This document shows, in pieces, positions 10,057-18,583 of a stretch of DNA of 64,000 bases. The notes under the pieces are model-generated. The model saw only the letters and a list, made by a program, of their open reading frames with translations. It ran no database searches and had not been told where the DNA came from. The DNA comes from Nocardia seriolae NBRC 15557 (GTDB taxonomy: Bacteria; Actinomycetota; Actinomycetes; Mycobacteriales; Mycobacteriaceae), in assembly GCF_007990715.1 (NCBI RefSeq), contig NZ_BJWY01000010.1, forward strand, positions 37,316 to 101,315. Reading direction: 5' to 3'. Position 1 is the stretch's first letter, and each line of letters begins with the position of its first letter. The position numbers and the translations under genes were made by a program.

Positions 10057-11472
10057 TCAGGGCTGCGACCAGTAGGGGGTGGGGCGGGAGTTGTGCCAGG
10101 CGAGTTCGGATTCCAGTTGGGTGGCGACGGAGACCAGGAGGGGTTCGGAGTTGGCGGGGCCCATGAGTTGGGAGCCGACGGGGAGGCCGGAATCGGTGAA
10201 GCCGGAGGGGATGTTGACGGCGGGCCAGCCCAGGACGTTCCAGGGCCAGGTGTAAGGGCAAGCGGCGGTGATCAGTTCGTCGGTGGCCCAGTTGCCGATG
10301 TTGTCGATTTCGTGGACGCCGGGCGGTGGGGTGGCGGTGGTGGGGGCCAGGACCAGGTCGAAATCGTTGAAGATGCGGCCGATTCGCAGGCGCAGCAACG
10401 GTTCTGCCCGGCGGGCGGCGAACAGCAGGGGGGAGAGCAGGCGGCCGACGGTGGCGTTGTGGGTGGTCCGAGGGTCCACCTGTGCGCCCGGAAGACGTCG
10501 CAGGGCCTGGTTGACGCCGGTCAGGGACCTGGGGAGGAAGGTCGCGCCGGCCAGGACGCCGTAGTGGATGTCGGCGATGACGACCTCGTGGCCGAGGCCG
10601 CGGAGGGCGGCGGCGGTGGCGTGGACGCGGGCCTCGACCTCGCGGTCGAGTTCGGTTCTGGTGGCGGTGAACGGGATTCGCAGGGAGAGGGCGATGCGCA
10701 GGCGGCCGGGATCGCGGCCGACGGCGTCGGAGACGCGCAGGGCGGGCGGGGTGTGGCGGTCGCCGGGGTGGGGGCCGGCGGCGGCGTCGAGGAGGAGGGC
10801 GGCGTCGGCGACCGTGCGGGCCAGCGGGCCGTTGACGGTCAAGCCGTGGAACGCTTCCGGCAGGGGCCAGGTGGAGATGCGACCGCGCTGGGGCTTGATG
10901 CCGACCAGGTTGTTCCAGGCGGCGGGGATGCGCACCGAGCCCGCGCCGTCGGAACCCAGTGCGGCGGGCACCAATCCGGCCGCGACGGCCGCACCCGAGC
11001 CGCCCGAGGAGCCGCCGGGGGTGTGGTCGGCGCTCCACGGATTCCTGGTGTGGCCGAAGGCGTCTCCGCTGGTGAACGGGAGCTGACCGAGCTCGCAGGT
11101 ATTGGTCTTGCCGACGATCACGGCACCGGCTGTGCGCAGTCGCCGGACCGCTTCCGCGTCCTCGGTTTTCGCGGGGAAGTCGCCGCCGCAGCCGAAAGCC
11201 GTAGGGGTACCGGCCAGATCGGTGTCGTCCTTGATGGCCAGGGGCACTCCGAGCAGTGGGGCGCGTTCTCCGGCGGCGAGTTTCGCGTCGGCCGCGGCCG
11301 CCTCGGCGAGGGCCTCGGTGCGGCGCACGATTCGGAAGGCATTGAGCGCGTCCTGGCTCGCCTCGATCCGATCCAGCACGGCCGTGGTCGCTTCGACCGA
11401 GGTGAGTGTGCCGTTCGCCAGTGCCGCGGCGAGTTCCGCCAGGCCGAGCTCGCCAATCGACGCCATCGTCAT
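10057..11472 (-). CDS. Amidase signature family protein
   Basis: A 471 aa amidase of the Ser-cisSer-Lys class, hydrolysing amide bonds of an unknown substrate. The catalytic lysine is in LAIKDDTD and the signature region is TPGGSSGGSGAAVAAG, carrying both serines. The nucleophile region LGSDGAGSVRIPA follows. The position between era and recO matches amiA2 of M. tuberculosis from memory. ATG 11472 is used; a second ATG two codons later is equally possible. It is transcribed opposite to its neighbours, so it is a single-gene unit. Confidence 0.92.
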   Translation of the reverse strand: MTMASIGELGLAELAAALANGTLTSVEATTAVLDRIEASQDALNAFRIVRRTEALAEAAAADAKLAAGERAPLLGVPLAIKDDTDLAGTPTAFGCGGDFPAKTEDAEAVRRLRTAGAVIVGKTNTCELGQLPFTSGDAFGHTRNPWSADHTPGGSSGGSGAAVAAGLVPAALGSDGAGSVRIPAAWNNLVGIKPQRGRISTWPLPEAFHGLTVNGPLARTVADAALLLDAAAGPHPGDRHTPPALRVSDAVGRDPGRLRIALSLRIPFTATRTELDREVEARVHATAAALRGLGHEVVIADIHYGVLAGATFLPRSLTGVNQALRRLPGAQVDPRTTHNATVGRLLSPLLFAARRAEPLLRLRIGRIFNDFDLVLAPTTATPPPGVHEIDNIGNWATDELITAACPYTWPWNVLGWPAVNIPSGFTDSGLPVGSQLMGPANSEPLLVSVATQLESELAWHNSRPTPYWSQP

Positions 11473-11962
11473 GTGAATCCCGTCTCTTCCGTACCCGCGA
11501 GTAACGTAGCGCGAGTCTGGTCACAGGTCCAACGTTCGTCGTATGGATCACCGTCGTGAGGTCCGGAGCCCGGCCCACCCCTCCCGGGCCGGACGCCGGG
11601 CCGCACGACGCTCTACCCGGCGCGCCGGGCCCGGCACGCCGGGATCGGGCTCGCGTGGAGAAAGGCTGACGGATCGGCTGAGCCGGACGGGACTGTCGCG
11701 CAAGGACTGCCGAGTCGGCGGGCGATCCGGGCGGAGCGGGGACCGGACGATGCGGCCGCCCAGCGTGAACCGGCGGCGGGCGTCTGGCGGCTCATGGGTC
11801 CTCCTCCGAGGCGGTTGGTCCGGGTCCGCCGAGTCGTGCCCGGCCTTCCCGATTCGCCGCCAGCATGGAATTCGCGGCCAACCGCACGCCAACGAACCAC
11901 TAATCGGCACACGCCCGGCGACTCGTCACCGCCCGGTCGGTCCCGCATGCGAGACTGTTGCG
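11473..11962. other. 490-bp gap between amidase and recO, no gene seen
   Basis: Open frames here are short or run into recO and have no family features. A box GAGACT, 6 nt before the recO GTG, resembles a weak -10 element. I see no terminator-like stem, repeat or RNA gene. Confidence 0.5.
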
Positions 11963-12736
11963 GTGCGGTTGTATCGGGATCATGCGGTGGTGCTGCGCCA
12001 GCACAAGCTGGGCGAGGCGGACCGCATCGTCACGCTGCTGACCCGCCAGCACGGGCTGGTTCGCGCGGTCGCCAAGGGGGTGCGGCGGACCCGGTCCAAA
12101 TTCGGCGCTCGGCTCGAACCTTTCGCGTATGTGGATGTGCAGCTGCATCCGGGGCGCAATCTCGACACCGTCACCCAGGTGCACACCGTGGAGACCTTCG
12201 CCGCCGATATCGTCGCCGACTACGGCCGCTACACCACCGCCTGCGCGGTGCTCGAGACCGCCGAGCGGCTGGCGGGCGAGGAGGGCGCACCGGCCGCCCG
12301 GCTGCACACCCTCACCGCGGGCGCGCTGCGCGCCATCGCGCTGGGCCGCCGCCCCCACGAACTGATCCTCGACGCGTTCCTGTTGCGCGCCATGGGTTTC
12401 GCGGGCTGGGCCCCGGCCCTCGACGACTGCGCCCGCTGCGCCACCCCCGGCCCGCACCGCGCCTTCCACGTCGCCGCGGGCGGCGCGGTCTGCGTCCACT
12501 GCCGCCCACCCGGTGCGGCCACCCCCATGCTCGGCGTCCTCGACCACCTCAGCGCCCTCAACCGCGGCGACTGGACCGGCGTCGACGCCATCCCCGACAC
12601 CATGCGCCGCCAGGCCAGCGGCCTCATCGCCGCCCACCTGCAATGGCACCTCGAACGCCAATTGCGCACCCTCCCACTCATCGAACGCACCCGCCCGCAC
12701 GAGGCCATCGAGCGCGCTGAAGCCGCGATCGGCTGA
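11963..12736 (+). CDS. recO: DNA repair protein RecO
   Basis: RecO loads RecA onto SSB-covered DNA together with RecR. The 257 aa product starts VRLYRDHAVVLRQHKLGEADRI, the usual OB-fold N-terminus, and has helices in the middle. A zinc-type cluster follows (CARC at about 163 and CVHC at about 183). GTG 11963 is chosen because the family starts there; the open frame upstream has no homology. It is followed by uppS on the same strand, the standard actinobacterial order. Confidence 0.94.
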   Translation: MRLYRDHAVVLRQHKLGEADRIVTLLTRQHGLVRAVAKGVRRTRSKFGARLEPFAYVDVQLHPGRNLDTVTQVHTVETFAADIVADYGRYTTACAVLETAERLAGEEGAPAARLHTLTAGALRAIALGRRPHELILDAFLLRAMGFAGWAPALDDCARCATPGPHRAFHVAAGGAVCVHCRPPGAATPMLGVLDHLSALNRGDWTGVDAIPDTMRRQASGLIAAHLQWHLERQLRTLPLIERTRPHEAIERAEAAIG

Positions 12737-12844
12737 CCCGGGCCGCCACCGAATCGCGCGCCGGTCGGTCGCTCCGTAGCGGAAATGTGGGGGTTCCGGG
12801 GGAATGGTGTGGGTGTCGTCCGGGCATTCGGCGCGTCGGGCAGG

Positions 12845-13672
12845 ATGGTGGGCGTGATCGGTAACCGGAAGTCATCGACTGAGCAACTCGGGTCTTCGAC
12901 TGGGCAGCGTGTTGTGCGGCCGCCGTCGCCGCATCCGTCGGGGGCCGTGCCGCCCGCGATTCCGGCGGAGTTCGTGCCCCGGCACGTGGCGCTGGTGATG
13001 GATGGCAACGGGCGGTGGGCGCAGGAGCGCGGGCTGCCGCGCACGGCGGGGCACGAGCGTGGCGAGGCGGTGCTCATGGATACCGTCGAGGGCTGCATCG
13101 AGATGGGCGTGAAATGGCTGTCGGCCTATGCCTTCTCCACCGAGAACTGGAAGCGCAGCCCGGACGAGGTGCGCTTCCTGATGGGCTTCAACCGCGATGT
13201 GATCCGCCGCCGCCGTGACGAGATGCACGAGATGGGGGTGCGGGTGCGCTGGGCGGGGCGGCGACCGCGCCTGTGGCGCAGCGTGATCAAGGAATTGGAG
13301 ATCGCCGAGGAGCTGACGCAGGACAATACGGTGATGACCCTCACCATGTGCGTCAACTACGGTGGCCGCGCCGAGATCGCCGATGCCGCACGGGAAATCG
13401 GACGCCGGGTGGCCGCCGGGGAACTCGACCCGGAGAAGATCACCGAGGCGACCGTCGCCCGCTACCTCGACGAACCCGACATGCCGGACGTGGACCTGTT
13501 CCTACGTCCCTCCGGCGAACTGCGCAGCTCCAACTTCCTGATCTGGCAGGCCGCGTACGCCGAATTCGTCTTCCAGGAAACCCTTTTCCCCGATTTCGAT
13601 CGCCGCAACCTCTGGGACGCCTGCCTGGAGTACGCCAAGCGCGATCGCCGCTTCGGAGGTGTGAAGAAGTGA
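12845..13672 (+). CDS. uppS: Polyprenyl (decaprenyl) diphosphate synthase
   Basis: A cis-prenyltransferase making the long-chain polyprenyl diphosphate that carries cell-wall precursors. About 275 aa. The diphosphate-binding [13 protein letters not shown] motif holds the catalytic Asp. [13 protein letters not shown] and [15 protein letters not shown] are further family signatures. The N-terminal 35 residues are variable and Pro-rich. Starts at 12785, 12845 or GTG 12854 are all possible; 12845 was chosen without a strong ribosome-binding site. The stop overlaps the next gene by 4 bp. Confidence 0.93.
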   Translation: MVGVIGNRKSSTEQLGSSTGQRVVRPPSPHPSGAVPPAIPAEFVPRHVALVMDGNGRWAQERGLPRTAGHERGEAVLMDTVEGCIEMGVKWLSAYAFSTENWKRSPDEVRFLMGFNRDVIRRRRDEMHEMGVRVRWAGRRPRLWRSVIKELEIAEELTQDNTVMTLTMCVNYGGRAEIADAAREIGRRVAAGELDPEKITEATVARYLDEPDMPDVDLFLRPSGELRSSNFLIWQAAYAEFVFQETLFPDFDRRNLWDACLEYAKRDRRFGGVKK

Positions 13673-14076
13673 CCGACCAGCTCACCCCCGCCGAGGAGCT
13701 CCAGCTCCGCGCCAAGACCCTGCTCAAGCGCTACGGCGTCGACGTCCGCGAGGAGGAGGGTGCACTCGGCTTCGAATACGAGGGCGCGCTGTGCTCGCTG
13801 CGCGGCGTCAACCTGTCGCCCGGCCTGGACGTCCTGGCCCTCATGTGCATCCTGGCCTGGGACCGCCCGATCAAACCCCAACTCCACAAGCGCGTCGCCG
13901 AGCGCAACGCCGCCCTGCAGTTCGGCACCCTCACCGTCATCTCTCGCGAGAAGCAGGCCGACGTCATCCTCCGCTACACCTTCCCCGCCGCGGGCCTCGA
14001 GGACGAACCTCTGGCCACCATCCTGCTGCTCACCCTCTCCGGTGCGAGCCGAGCGCGACAAGGCTTGCTGCCCTAG
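13669..14076 (+). CDS. Hypothetical protein downstream of uppS
   Basis: A 135 aa protein starting GTG 13669, overlapping the uppS stop (GTGA), so it is probably translationally coupled. It begins [21 protein letters not shown] and looks like a small alpha-beta domain, with weak resemblance to YbjN-like chaperone folds. No catalytic motif is evident. It sits where Rv2360c lies in M. tuberculosis, between uppS and zur. A coherent frame in a conserved position, but function unknown. Confidence 0.7.
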   Translation: MTDQLTPAEELQLRAKTLLKRYGVDVREEEGALGFEYEGALCSLRGVNLSPGLDVLALMCILAWDRPIKPQLHKRVAERNAALQFGTLTVISREKQADVILRYTFPAAGLEDEPLATILLLTLSGASRARQGLLP

Positions 14077-14127
14077 GTGATTGGACCCGGGTCTCACCCG
14101 CAATCCCGGCGTGTTCTCGGCCGGGAT

Positions 14128-14189
14128 CCGGCCACGAGGGCGGATTCCGGCCACGAGCATGCCGGGGAATGACGAGGGGCCGTGGCCGG
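14128..14189. repeat. Short direct and inverted repeats between convergent genes
   Basis: CCGGCCACGAG occurs at 14128-14138 and again at 14147-14157 (19-bp period). The inverted form CGTGGCCGG lies at 14181-14189. The inverted pair could form a 9-bp stem with a 25-nt loop and act as a weak terminator between the uppS-linked gene and the TetR gene. Confidence 0.45.
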
Positions 14190-14221
14190 TGTCCCGGGGC
14201 ACTGCGTTCGCCGAATTGTGT

Positions 14222-14848
14222 TCAGGCGCGGGTGGATTCGGTGGTGGCGGCGCGGCGGTAGTCGGGGAGGATCTGGGTGATGCCGCGGGCGAAGGTTTCG
14301 GGGTCGGCGTCGCCGAGGATGAGGTGCTGGAGGATGAAGCCGGGGAGTAGGCCGAGGAAGATCTTGGCCACGGCGTCGGTGTCGGCGTCCGGGGGGAGCC
14401 AGCCGGCGTCGCGCATGCGGTTGGCGTAGTCGAACCAGAGGCGGCGGATGCCGAGGATATTGGTGCGGACGTAGTCGGCGATATTGGCGTCGGTGAGGGC
14501 CAGGGCCCACGCCTGCGGGATGATGCGGACCGGGCCGCCGGGGGCGCTGAGGCGCATGATGGCCTCGCTCATGATGCGGACCAGGTCCGGGGGAGTGGGC
14601 AGCGGGTCACTGTAGACGGCCTCGCTGAGGGTGGCGCGCAGGTCGACGGTGGCCTCGGTGGTGAGGGCCGCGATGATGTCGTTCTTGGACTTGAAATACC
14701 GGTAGACCGCGCCCGCCGAGAGGCCGGATTCGGCGAAGACGTCCTGCATGGTGGTGGCGTGCAGGCCCTTGCGGGCGAAGCAGGTCTGGGCGGCGTCGAG
14801 GATCTGCTGCCTGCGGCGTTCCAGGTGTTCCTCGCTGACTCTGGGCAT
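14222..14848 (-). CDS. TetR/AcrR family transcriptional regulator
   Basis: A 208 aa regulator with an N-terminal helix-turn-helix (residues about 9-55: RRQQILDAAQTCFARKG, then LSAGAVYRYFKSKNDI) and a C-terminal ligand domain. It is transcribed away from a membrane-protein gene with 104 bp between the two starts, so that gene is the likely target along with itself. The promoter (TTGTCA, 17 nt, TACTTT) lies 6 nt from the ATG, so the transcript is probably leaderless. A palindrome sits between -35 and -10. The ligand is unknown. Confidence 0.9.
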   Translation of the reverse strand: MPRVSEEHLERRRQQILDAAQTCFARKGLHATTMQDVFAESGLSAGAVYRYFKSKNDIIAALTTEATVDLRATLSEAVYSDPLPTPPDLVRIMSEAIMRLSAPGGPVRIIPQAWALALTDANIADYVRTNILGIRRLWFDYANRMRDAGWLPPDADTDAVAKIFLGLLPGFILQHLILGDADPETFARGITQILPDYRRAATTESTRA

Positions 14849-14861
14849 GCGCCCAAAGTAA

Positions 14862-14907
14862 AACGAATATCCGTTCTTGACAAGGTGACAGCCGGATGTC
14901 AGCCTTG
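14862..14907. promoter_or_regulatory. TetR promoter-operator region
   Basis: AACGAATATCCGTT (14862-14875) is a near-perfect palindrome. It lies between a minus-strand -35 (TTGTCA, complement of 14878-14883) and -10 (TACTTT, complement of 14855-14860) spaced by 17 nt. Next to it, CAAGGTGACA (14881-14890) and TGTCAGCCTTG (14897-14907) form a second inverted repeat. A plus-strand TTGACA occurs at 14877-14882. The layout suits autorepression by the TetR protein and control of the divergent gene. Confidence 0.6.
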
Positions 14908-14952
14908 TCCCAACAAAAAAGAACGAACCTTCGCTTTCTTTGGAAGAGTGCT

Positions 14953-15978
14953 ATGAACGCCACGCTTGCCCCCTCCGGCACTACTCGTCCCGTCACCGGC
15001 CCCCAAATCCCCAAGGCCTTCCGGATCGCCCTCGCGATAGGGTTCGCCGCGGCGGCCATCCAGGCCCTCATGCTCATCGCCTTCGCGTGGCCCGCCACCC
15101 GCATCGCGCCCCGTGATCTCCCCATCGCGATTACCGGCCCGCAGGCCACCGCGGTCGCCCAGCAGTTGAACGCCCGGGAGCCCGGCGGCTTCGACATCCG
15201 CACCGTCGCAGACGAATCCGCCGCCCGTGACGCCATCGCGCACCGGGATGTATACGGGGCCATACTCACCGAGGGAAGTCCCCGCGTGCTGATCGCCTCG
15301 GCCGCGAGTCCGATTGTGGCCCAGCAGCTCACGGGTTTCGCGCAACAGTTGAACGGCGCGCAGGACGCACCCGTGCAGGACGTGATCGCCGCCGATCCGC
15401 ACGATCCGCGCGGAACCGGTTTCGGCGCAATGGTTCTCCCGCTGGTCATGTCCGGTCTGGCCGGGGGAGTGCTGCTGACACTACTGGTCCCGTCGCTGCG
15501 GGCACGCGCCCTCGGCCTGGCCACCTTCGCGATCGCCGGTGGGCTGCTGAGCATGTCGATCGTGCAGGGCTGGCTGCACCTGCTGCCCGGCGGGTACCTG
15601 ACGATGGCCTCGATCAGCGGCCTGGTCTCTTTCGCGGTCGCTGGGACCGTGGCCGGGTTGGCGGCCGCCATCGGCCAGCCGGGCATCGGGATCGCCGCCC
15701 TCACCATGCTGCTGGTCGGAAACCCCTTCTCTGGAGCCACTTCCGCCCCGCAACTGCTGCCCAAGCCGTGGGGCACGATCGGGCAGCTGCTCCCGCCCGG
15801 TGCGGCCGCGACCCTGCTGCGCTCGGTCGCCTTCTTCGGTGACGCCTCGATCGCCGGTCCGCTGGCGGTCCTGCTGGGCTGGGCCGCGGTCGCTGTCATC
15901 CTGCTCGGCATCGGCATCGCGCGCACCTCGGGCGCGACCGTCGCCGAACCGATCGTCGAGCCGGTTCCCGCCGTCTGA
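14953..15978 (+). CDS. Membrane protein, DUF3533/YhgE-like topology
   Basis: A 341 aa membrane protein with one N-terminal transmembrane helix (about residues 25-45), an extracytoplasmic region of about 120 residues, and five or six C-terminal transmembrane segments. This layout resembles the DUF3533/YhgE-Pip group and the permease part of ABC-2 systems, but no ATPase is encoded nearby. ATG 14953 has GGAAGAG upstream and is preferred over the longer frame starting at 14896. It is divergent from the TetR gene and probably regulated by it. Export of a toxic compound is a reasonable guess only. Confidence 0.75.
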   Translation: MNATLAPSGTTRPVTGPQIPKAFRIALAIGFAAAAIQALMLIAFAWPATRIAPRDLPIAITGPQATAVAQQLNAREPGGFDIRTVADESAARDAIAHRDVYGAILTEGSPRVLIASAASPIVAQQLTGFAQQLNGAQDAPVQDVIAADPHDPRGTGFGAMVLPLVMSGLAGGVLLTLLVPSLRARALGLATFAIAGGLLSMSIVQGWLHLLPGGYLTMASISGLVSFAVAGTVAGLAAAIGQPGIGIAALTMLLVGNPFSGATSAPQLLPKPWGTIGQLLPPGAAATLLRSVAFFGDASIAGPLAVLLGWAAVAVILLGIGIARTSGATVAEPIVEPVPAV

Positions 15979-15993
15979 CGGCTCGCCGAAAAG

Positions 15994-16028
15994 CCGCGTG
16001 CCCCGGTGAATTTCACCGGGGCACGCGG
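15994..16028. terminator. Strong bidirectional terminator
   Basis: CCGCGTGCCCCGGTGAA (15994-16010) and its exact complement (16012-16028) form a 17-bp perfect inverted repeat with almost no spacer. It lies between the convergent membrane-protein gene and zur, 9 bp before the zur stop codon. Confidence 0.85.
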
Positions 16029-16037
16029 TCGTCGTGC

Positions 16038-16451
16038 TCAGCTCTTGGCTTCGGAGCAGCTCTGGCAGGTGCCGAAGATCTCCATGGTGTGGCTGATGTC
16101 GGTGAATCCGTGCTCGGTGGCGATCGAATCCGCCCAGGCCTCCACCGTCGGCCCCTCCACCTCGACGGTGCGGCCGCAGCGGCGGCAGACCAGGTGGTGG
16201 TGATGGCCGCTGGAGCACTGGCGGTACACCGATTCGCCGGTGTCGGTGCGCAATACGTCGACCAGCCCGGCGTCGGCGAGGGATTGCAGGGTGCGGTAGA
16301 CGGTGGTCAGGCCGATGCCCTCACCGCGCTTGCGCAGTTCGTCGTGCAGCTCCTGCGCGGAGCGGAATTCGTCGATGTCGGCCAGCAGGGCGGCGATGGC
16401 GCTGCGCTGGCGGGTGCTGCGGACCCCGACGGTCTTCTCTGTGGTTCCCAC
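16038..16451 (-). CDS. zur: Fur-family zinc uptake regulator Zur
   Basis: A 137 aa Fur-family repressor, assigned as Zur from its position next to smtB and glyS, as in M. tuberculosis (Rv2359). The winged helix is at residues 10-85 (RSTRQRSAIAALLADID, GLTTVYRTLQSLADAG). The metal region has SGHHHHLVCRRCG and a C-terminal CQSC pair, giving the structural CxxC...CxxC zinc site. It should repress zinc uptake genes when zinc is replete. The gene lies 3 bp after smtB in the same operon. Confidence 0.93.
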   Translation of the reverse strand: MGTTEKTVGVRSTRQRSAIAALLADIDEFRSAQELHDELRKRGEGIGLTTVYRTLQSLADAGLVDVLRTDTGESVYRQCSSGHHHHLVCRRCGRTVEVEGPTVEAWADSIATEHGFTDISHTMEIFGTCQSCSEAKS

Positions 16452-16454
16452 GGT

Positions 16455-16850
16455 TCACCCCTCCTCGGCGTGCGCGACGGCGTCGATGACGATGTGCGCG
16501 AGATGCTCGTCGACCAGCTCGTAGATGACCTCGCGCCCGGTGCGCTCGCCGCGCACCACGCCCGCGGACTTGAGGATCCGCAGGTGCTGGCTGATCAGCG
16601 GCTGGGTCACCCCGAGCGTGTCGACCAGTTCGTGCACGCAGCGCGGCGATTCGCGCAGCTGCAGCACGATGGCGATGCGCACGGGGGCGGCCAGGGCGCG
16701 CAATAGTTCTCCGGCCGAGTCCAGAACGGTGCGTGCGGGAACCGCCGGTGGCTGGGGCGACCGGTAGGGGTACGGGTCGTGCGGGATCGCGGCCGGGGTC
16801 TCGGTCGCGACATGCGAGCGCCGGATGGGCGCGCCGCTGTCCGTGGTCAT
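16455..16850 (-). CDS. smtB: ArsR/SmtB-family metal-responsive repressor
   Basis: A 131 aa winged-helix repressor. In mycobacteria the equivalent gene product (Rv2358) represses itself and zur in low zinc and lets go when zinc rises. The recognition helix region is TQPLISQHLRILKSAG. The C-terminal helix has DEHLAHIVIDAVAHAEE, whose Asp and His residues match the alpha-5 zinc site of SmtB-type sensors. The first 38 residues are a Pro-rich extension. It is first in the smtB-zur operon and divergent from glyS. Assignment rests on motif and gene order. Confidence 0.9.
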   Translation of the reverse strand: MTTDSGAPIRRSHVATETPAAIPHDPYPYRSPQPPAVPARTVLDSAGELLRALAAPVRIAIVLQLRESPRCVHELVDTLGVTQPLISQHLRILKSAGVVRGERTGREVIYELVDEHLAHIVIDAVAHAEEG

Positions 16851-16886
16851 CGAACCAACTCCTTATTGGAAACCGATGCCATTCTT

Positions 16887-16905
16887 ATATGCAGGGTTGC
16901 GCATG
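16887..16905. promoter_or_regulatory. Possible SmtB operator
   Basis: ATATGCA, GGG, TTGCGCATG forms an imperfect inverted repeat 37 bp upstream of smtB. Similar AT-flanked repeats serve ArsR/SmtB repressors. The match is partial, so this is only a candidate. Confidence 0.3.
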
Positions 16906-16922
16906 TCAAACGCGACACGGTG

Positions 16923-16951
16923 TTAAAGCACTGGCACCCGGCAGATAGTCT
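16923..16951 (+). promoter_or_regulatory. glyS promoter
   Basis: TTAAAG (16923-16928) and TAGTCT (16946-16951) are separated by 17 nt and match the actinobacterial housekeeping promoter pattern. The predicted leader to GTG 16999 is about 40 nt and contains GGATGGAG as ribosome-binding site. Confidence 0.6.
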
Positions 16952-16998
16952 GGACCTAATCCTTTGCAATCTTCCGGACACGGATGGAGAACTGTTCA

Positions 16999-18390
16999 GT
17001 GGCACCCAAGTCGAAGGTGGACACCGTCGCCAATCTCGCCAAGCGTCGGGGTCTCGTGTACCCGAGCGGTGAGATTTACGGCGGAACGAGGTCGGCCTGG
17101 GATTACGGTCCGCTGGGCGTCGAGCTCAAGGAGAACATCAAGCGGCAGTGGTGGCGGTCCATGGTGACCAGCCGCGACGACGTGGTCGGCCTGGACTCGT
17201 CGATCATTCTGCCGCGCCAGGTGTGGGTGGCCTCGGGCCACGTCGCGGTGTTCAACGACCCGCTGGTGGAATGCCTCAACTGCCACAAGCGGCACCGGCA
17301 GGACCACCTGCAGGAGGCCTACGCCGAGAAGAACAAGATCGACGACCCGGACTCGGTCCCGATGGACAAGATCGTGTGCCCGGACTGCGGCACGGTCGGC
17401 CAGTGGACCGAGCCCAAGGACTTCAACATGATGCTGAAGACCTACCTGGGCCCGGTCGAGTCCGAAGAGGGCATGCACTACCTGCGCCCGGAGACCGCGC
17501 AGGGCATCTTCGTCAACTACGACAATGTCGCCACCACCGCGCGCAAGAAGCCGCCGTTCGGTATCGCGCAGATCGGCAAGTCGTTCCGCAACGAGATCAC
17601 CCCGGGCAACTTCATCTTCCGCACCCGCGAGTTCGAGCAGATGGAGATGGAGTTCTTCGTCAAGCCGGGCGAGGACGAGCAGTGGCACCAGTACTGGATC
17701 GACACCCGCATGGCCTGGTACACCGACCTGGGCATCGATCCGGAGAACCTGCGCCTGTACGAGCACCCGAAGGAGAAGCTCTCGCACTACTCCACCCGCA
17801 CGGTGGACATCGAGTACCGCTTCCGCTTCGCGGGCAGCGAGTGGGGTGAGCTCGAAGGCGTGGCCAACCGCACCGACTTCGACCTCAAGACGCACTCCGA
17901 GCACTCGGGCAAGGACCTGATCTACTTCGATCAGCAGACGGGCGAGCGCTACACCCCGTACGTGATCGAGCCGGCGGCCGGTCTGACCCGTTCGCTCATG
18001 GCCTTCCTGGTGGACGCGTACCACGAGGAGGAGGCGCCGACGGCCAAGGGCACCATGGAGACTCGCACCACGCTGCGCCTGGATCCGCGGCTGGCGCCCG
18101 TCAAGGCGGCTGTCCTGCCGTTGTCGCGCAATGCGGACCTTTCGCCCAAGGCCAAGGACCTGGCCGCGACCCTGCGCCGGAACTGGAACGTGGACTTCGA
18201 CGACGCCGGCGCGATCGGCCGTCGCTACCGTCGCCAGGACGAGATCGGCACCCCGTTCTGCATCACGGTCGACTTCGACACGCTGGAGGACCAGGCCGTT
18301 ACCGTGCGCGAACGGGACTCGATGGCGCAGCAGCGGGTGGCGCTGGATCAGGTGGAGGGCTACCTGGCGGCGCGCCTCATCGGCGCCTGA
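16999..18390 (+). CDS. glyS: Glycyl-tRNA synthetase (single-chain class II)
   Basis: A 463 aa glycyl-tRNA synthetase of the homodimeric type, charging tRNA-Gly in the cytoplasm. Class II motifs are seen in [20 protein letters not shown] (motif 2) and near the C-terminal side of the catalytic core in [15 protein letters not shown] (motif 3). The insertion holds a cysteine set (CLNCHKRH and CPDCG), fitting a zinc-binding region. GTG 16999 has a good GGATGGAG site 9 nt upstream; ATG 16984 is an alternative. It ends in a strong terminator whose right arm recurs at 21352. Confidence 0.96.
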   Translation: MAPKSKVDTVANLAKRRGLVYPSGEIYGGTRSAWDYGPLGVELKENIKRQWWRSMVTSRDDVVGLDSSIILPRQVWVASGHVAVFNDPLVECLNCHKRHRQDHLQEAYAEKNKIDDPDSVPMDKIVCPDCGTVGQWTEPKDFNMMLKTYLGPVESEEGMHYLRPETAQGIFVNYDNVATTARKKPPFGIAQIGKSFRNEITPGNFIFRTREFEQMEMEFFVKPGEDEQWHQYWIDTRMAWYTDLGIDPENLRLYEHPKEKLSHYSTRTVDIEYRFRFAGSEWGELEGVANRTDFDLKTHSEHSGKDLIYFDQQTGERYTPYVIEPAAGLTRSLMAFLVDAYHEEEAPTAKGTMETRTTLRLDPRLAPVKAAVLPLSRNADLSPKAKDLAATLRRNWNVDFDDAGAIGRRYRRQDEIGTPFCITVDFDTLEDQAVTVRERDSMAQQRVALDQVEGYLAARLIGA

Positions 18391-18405
18391 TTCGTCGCTC
18401 ACTGG

Positions 18406-18439
18406 AAAGACCGGTCAATGCCTGACCGGTCTTTTCTTT
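18406..18439 (+). terminator. Intrinsic terminator of glyS
   Basis: A 12-bp perfect stem (AAAGACCGGTCA / TGACCGGTCTTT) with a 5-nt loop is followed by TCTTTA. The right arm (TGACCGGTCT) recurs at 21352, where the duplicated leader begins. Confidence 0.9.
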
Positions 18440-18449
18440 ATTTGATTGC

Positions 18450-18529
18450 CCCCGAAATTCGGGGCGCTGTACCGGAATTGGGTAGTGCACTACCCGTGTT
18501 AACAGCCCATGACCGAGGCACTATTTAGG
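18450..18529 (+). promoter_or_regulatory. Leader of the first duplicated gene with two palindromes
   Basis: CCCCGAAATTCGGGG (18450-18464) is a perfect palindrome around a central A. GGGTAGTGCACTACCC (18480-18495) is a second perfect 16-bp palindrome. GTGTTAAC (18496-18503) and CACTATTTAGG (18519-18529) follow and are conserved in the second leader. These look like operators around a promoter. The regulator is unknown. Confidence 0.55.
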
Positions 18530-18583
18530 GTGTACGGATATCGGCGCCTTCTACTGCCGTATCTCGATCATCCGAGGTGAGTC

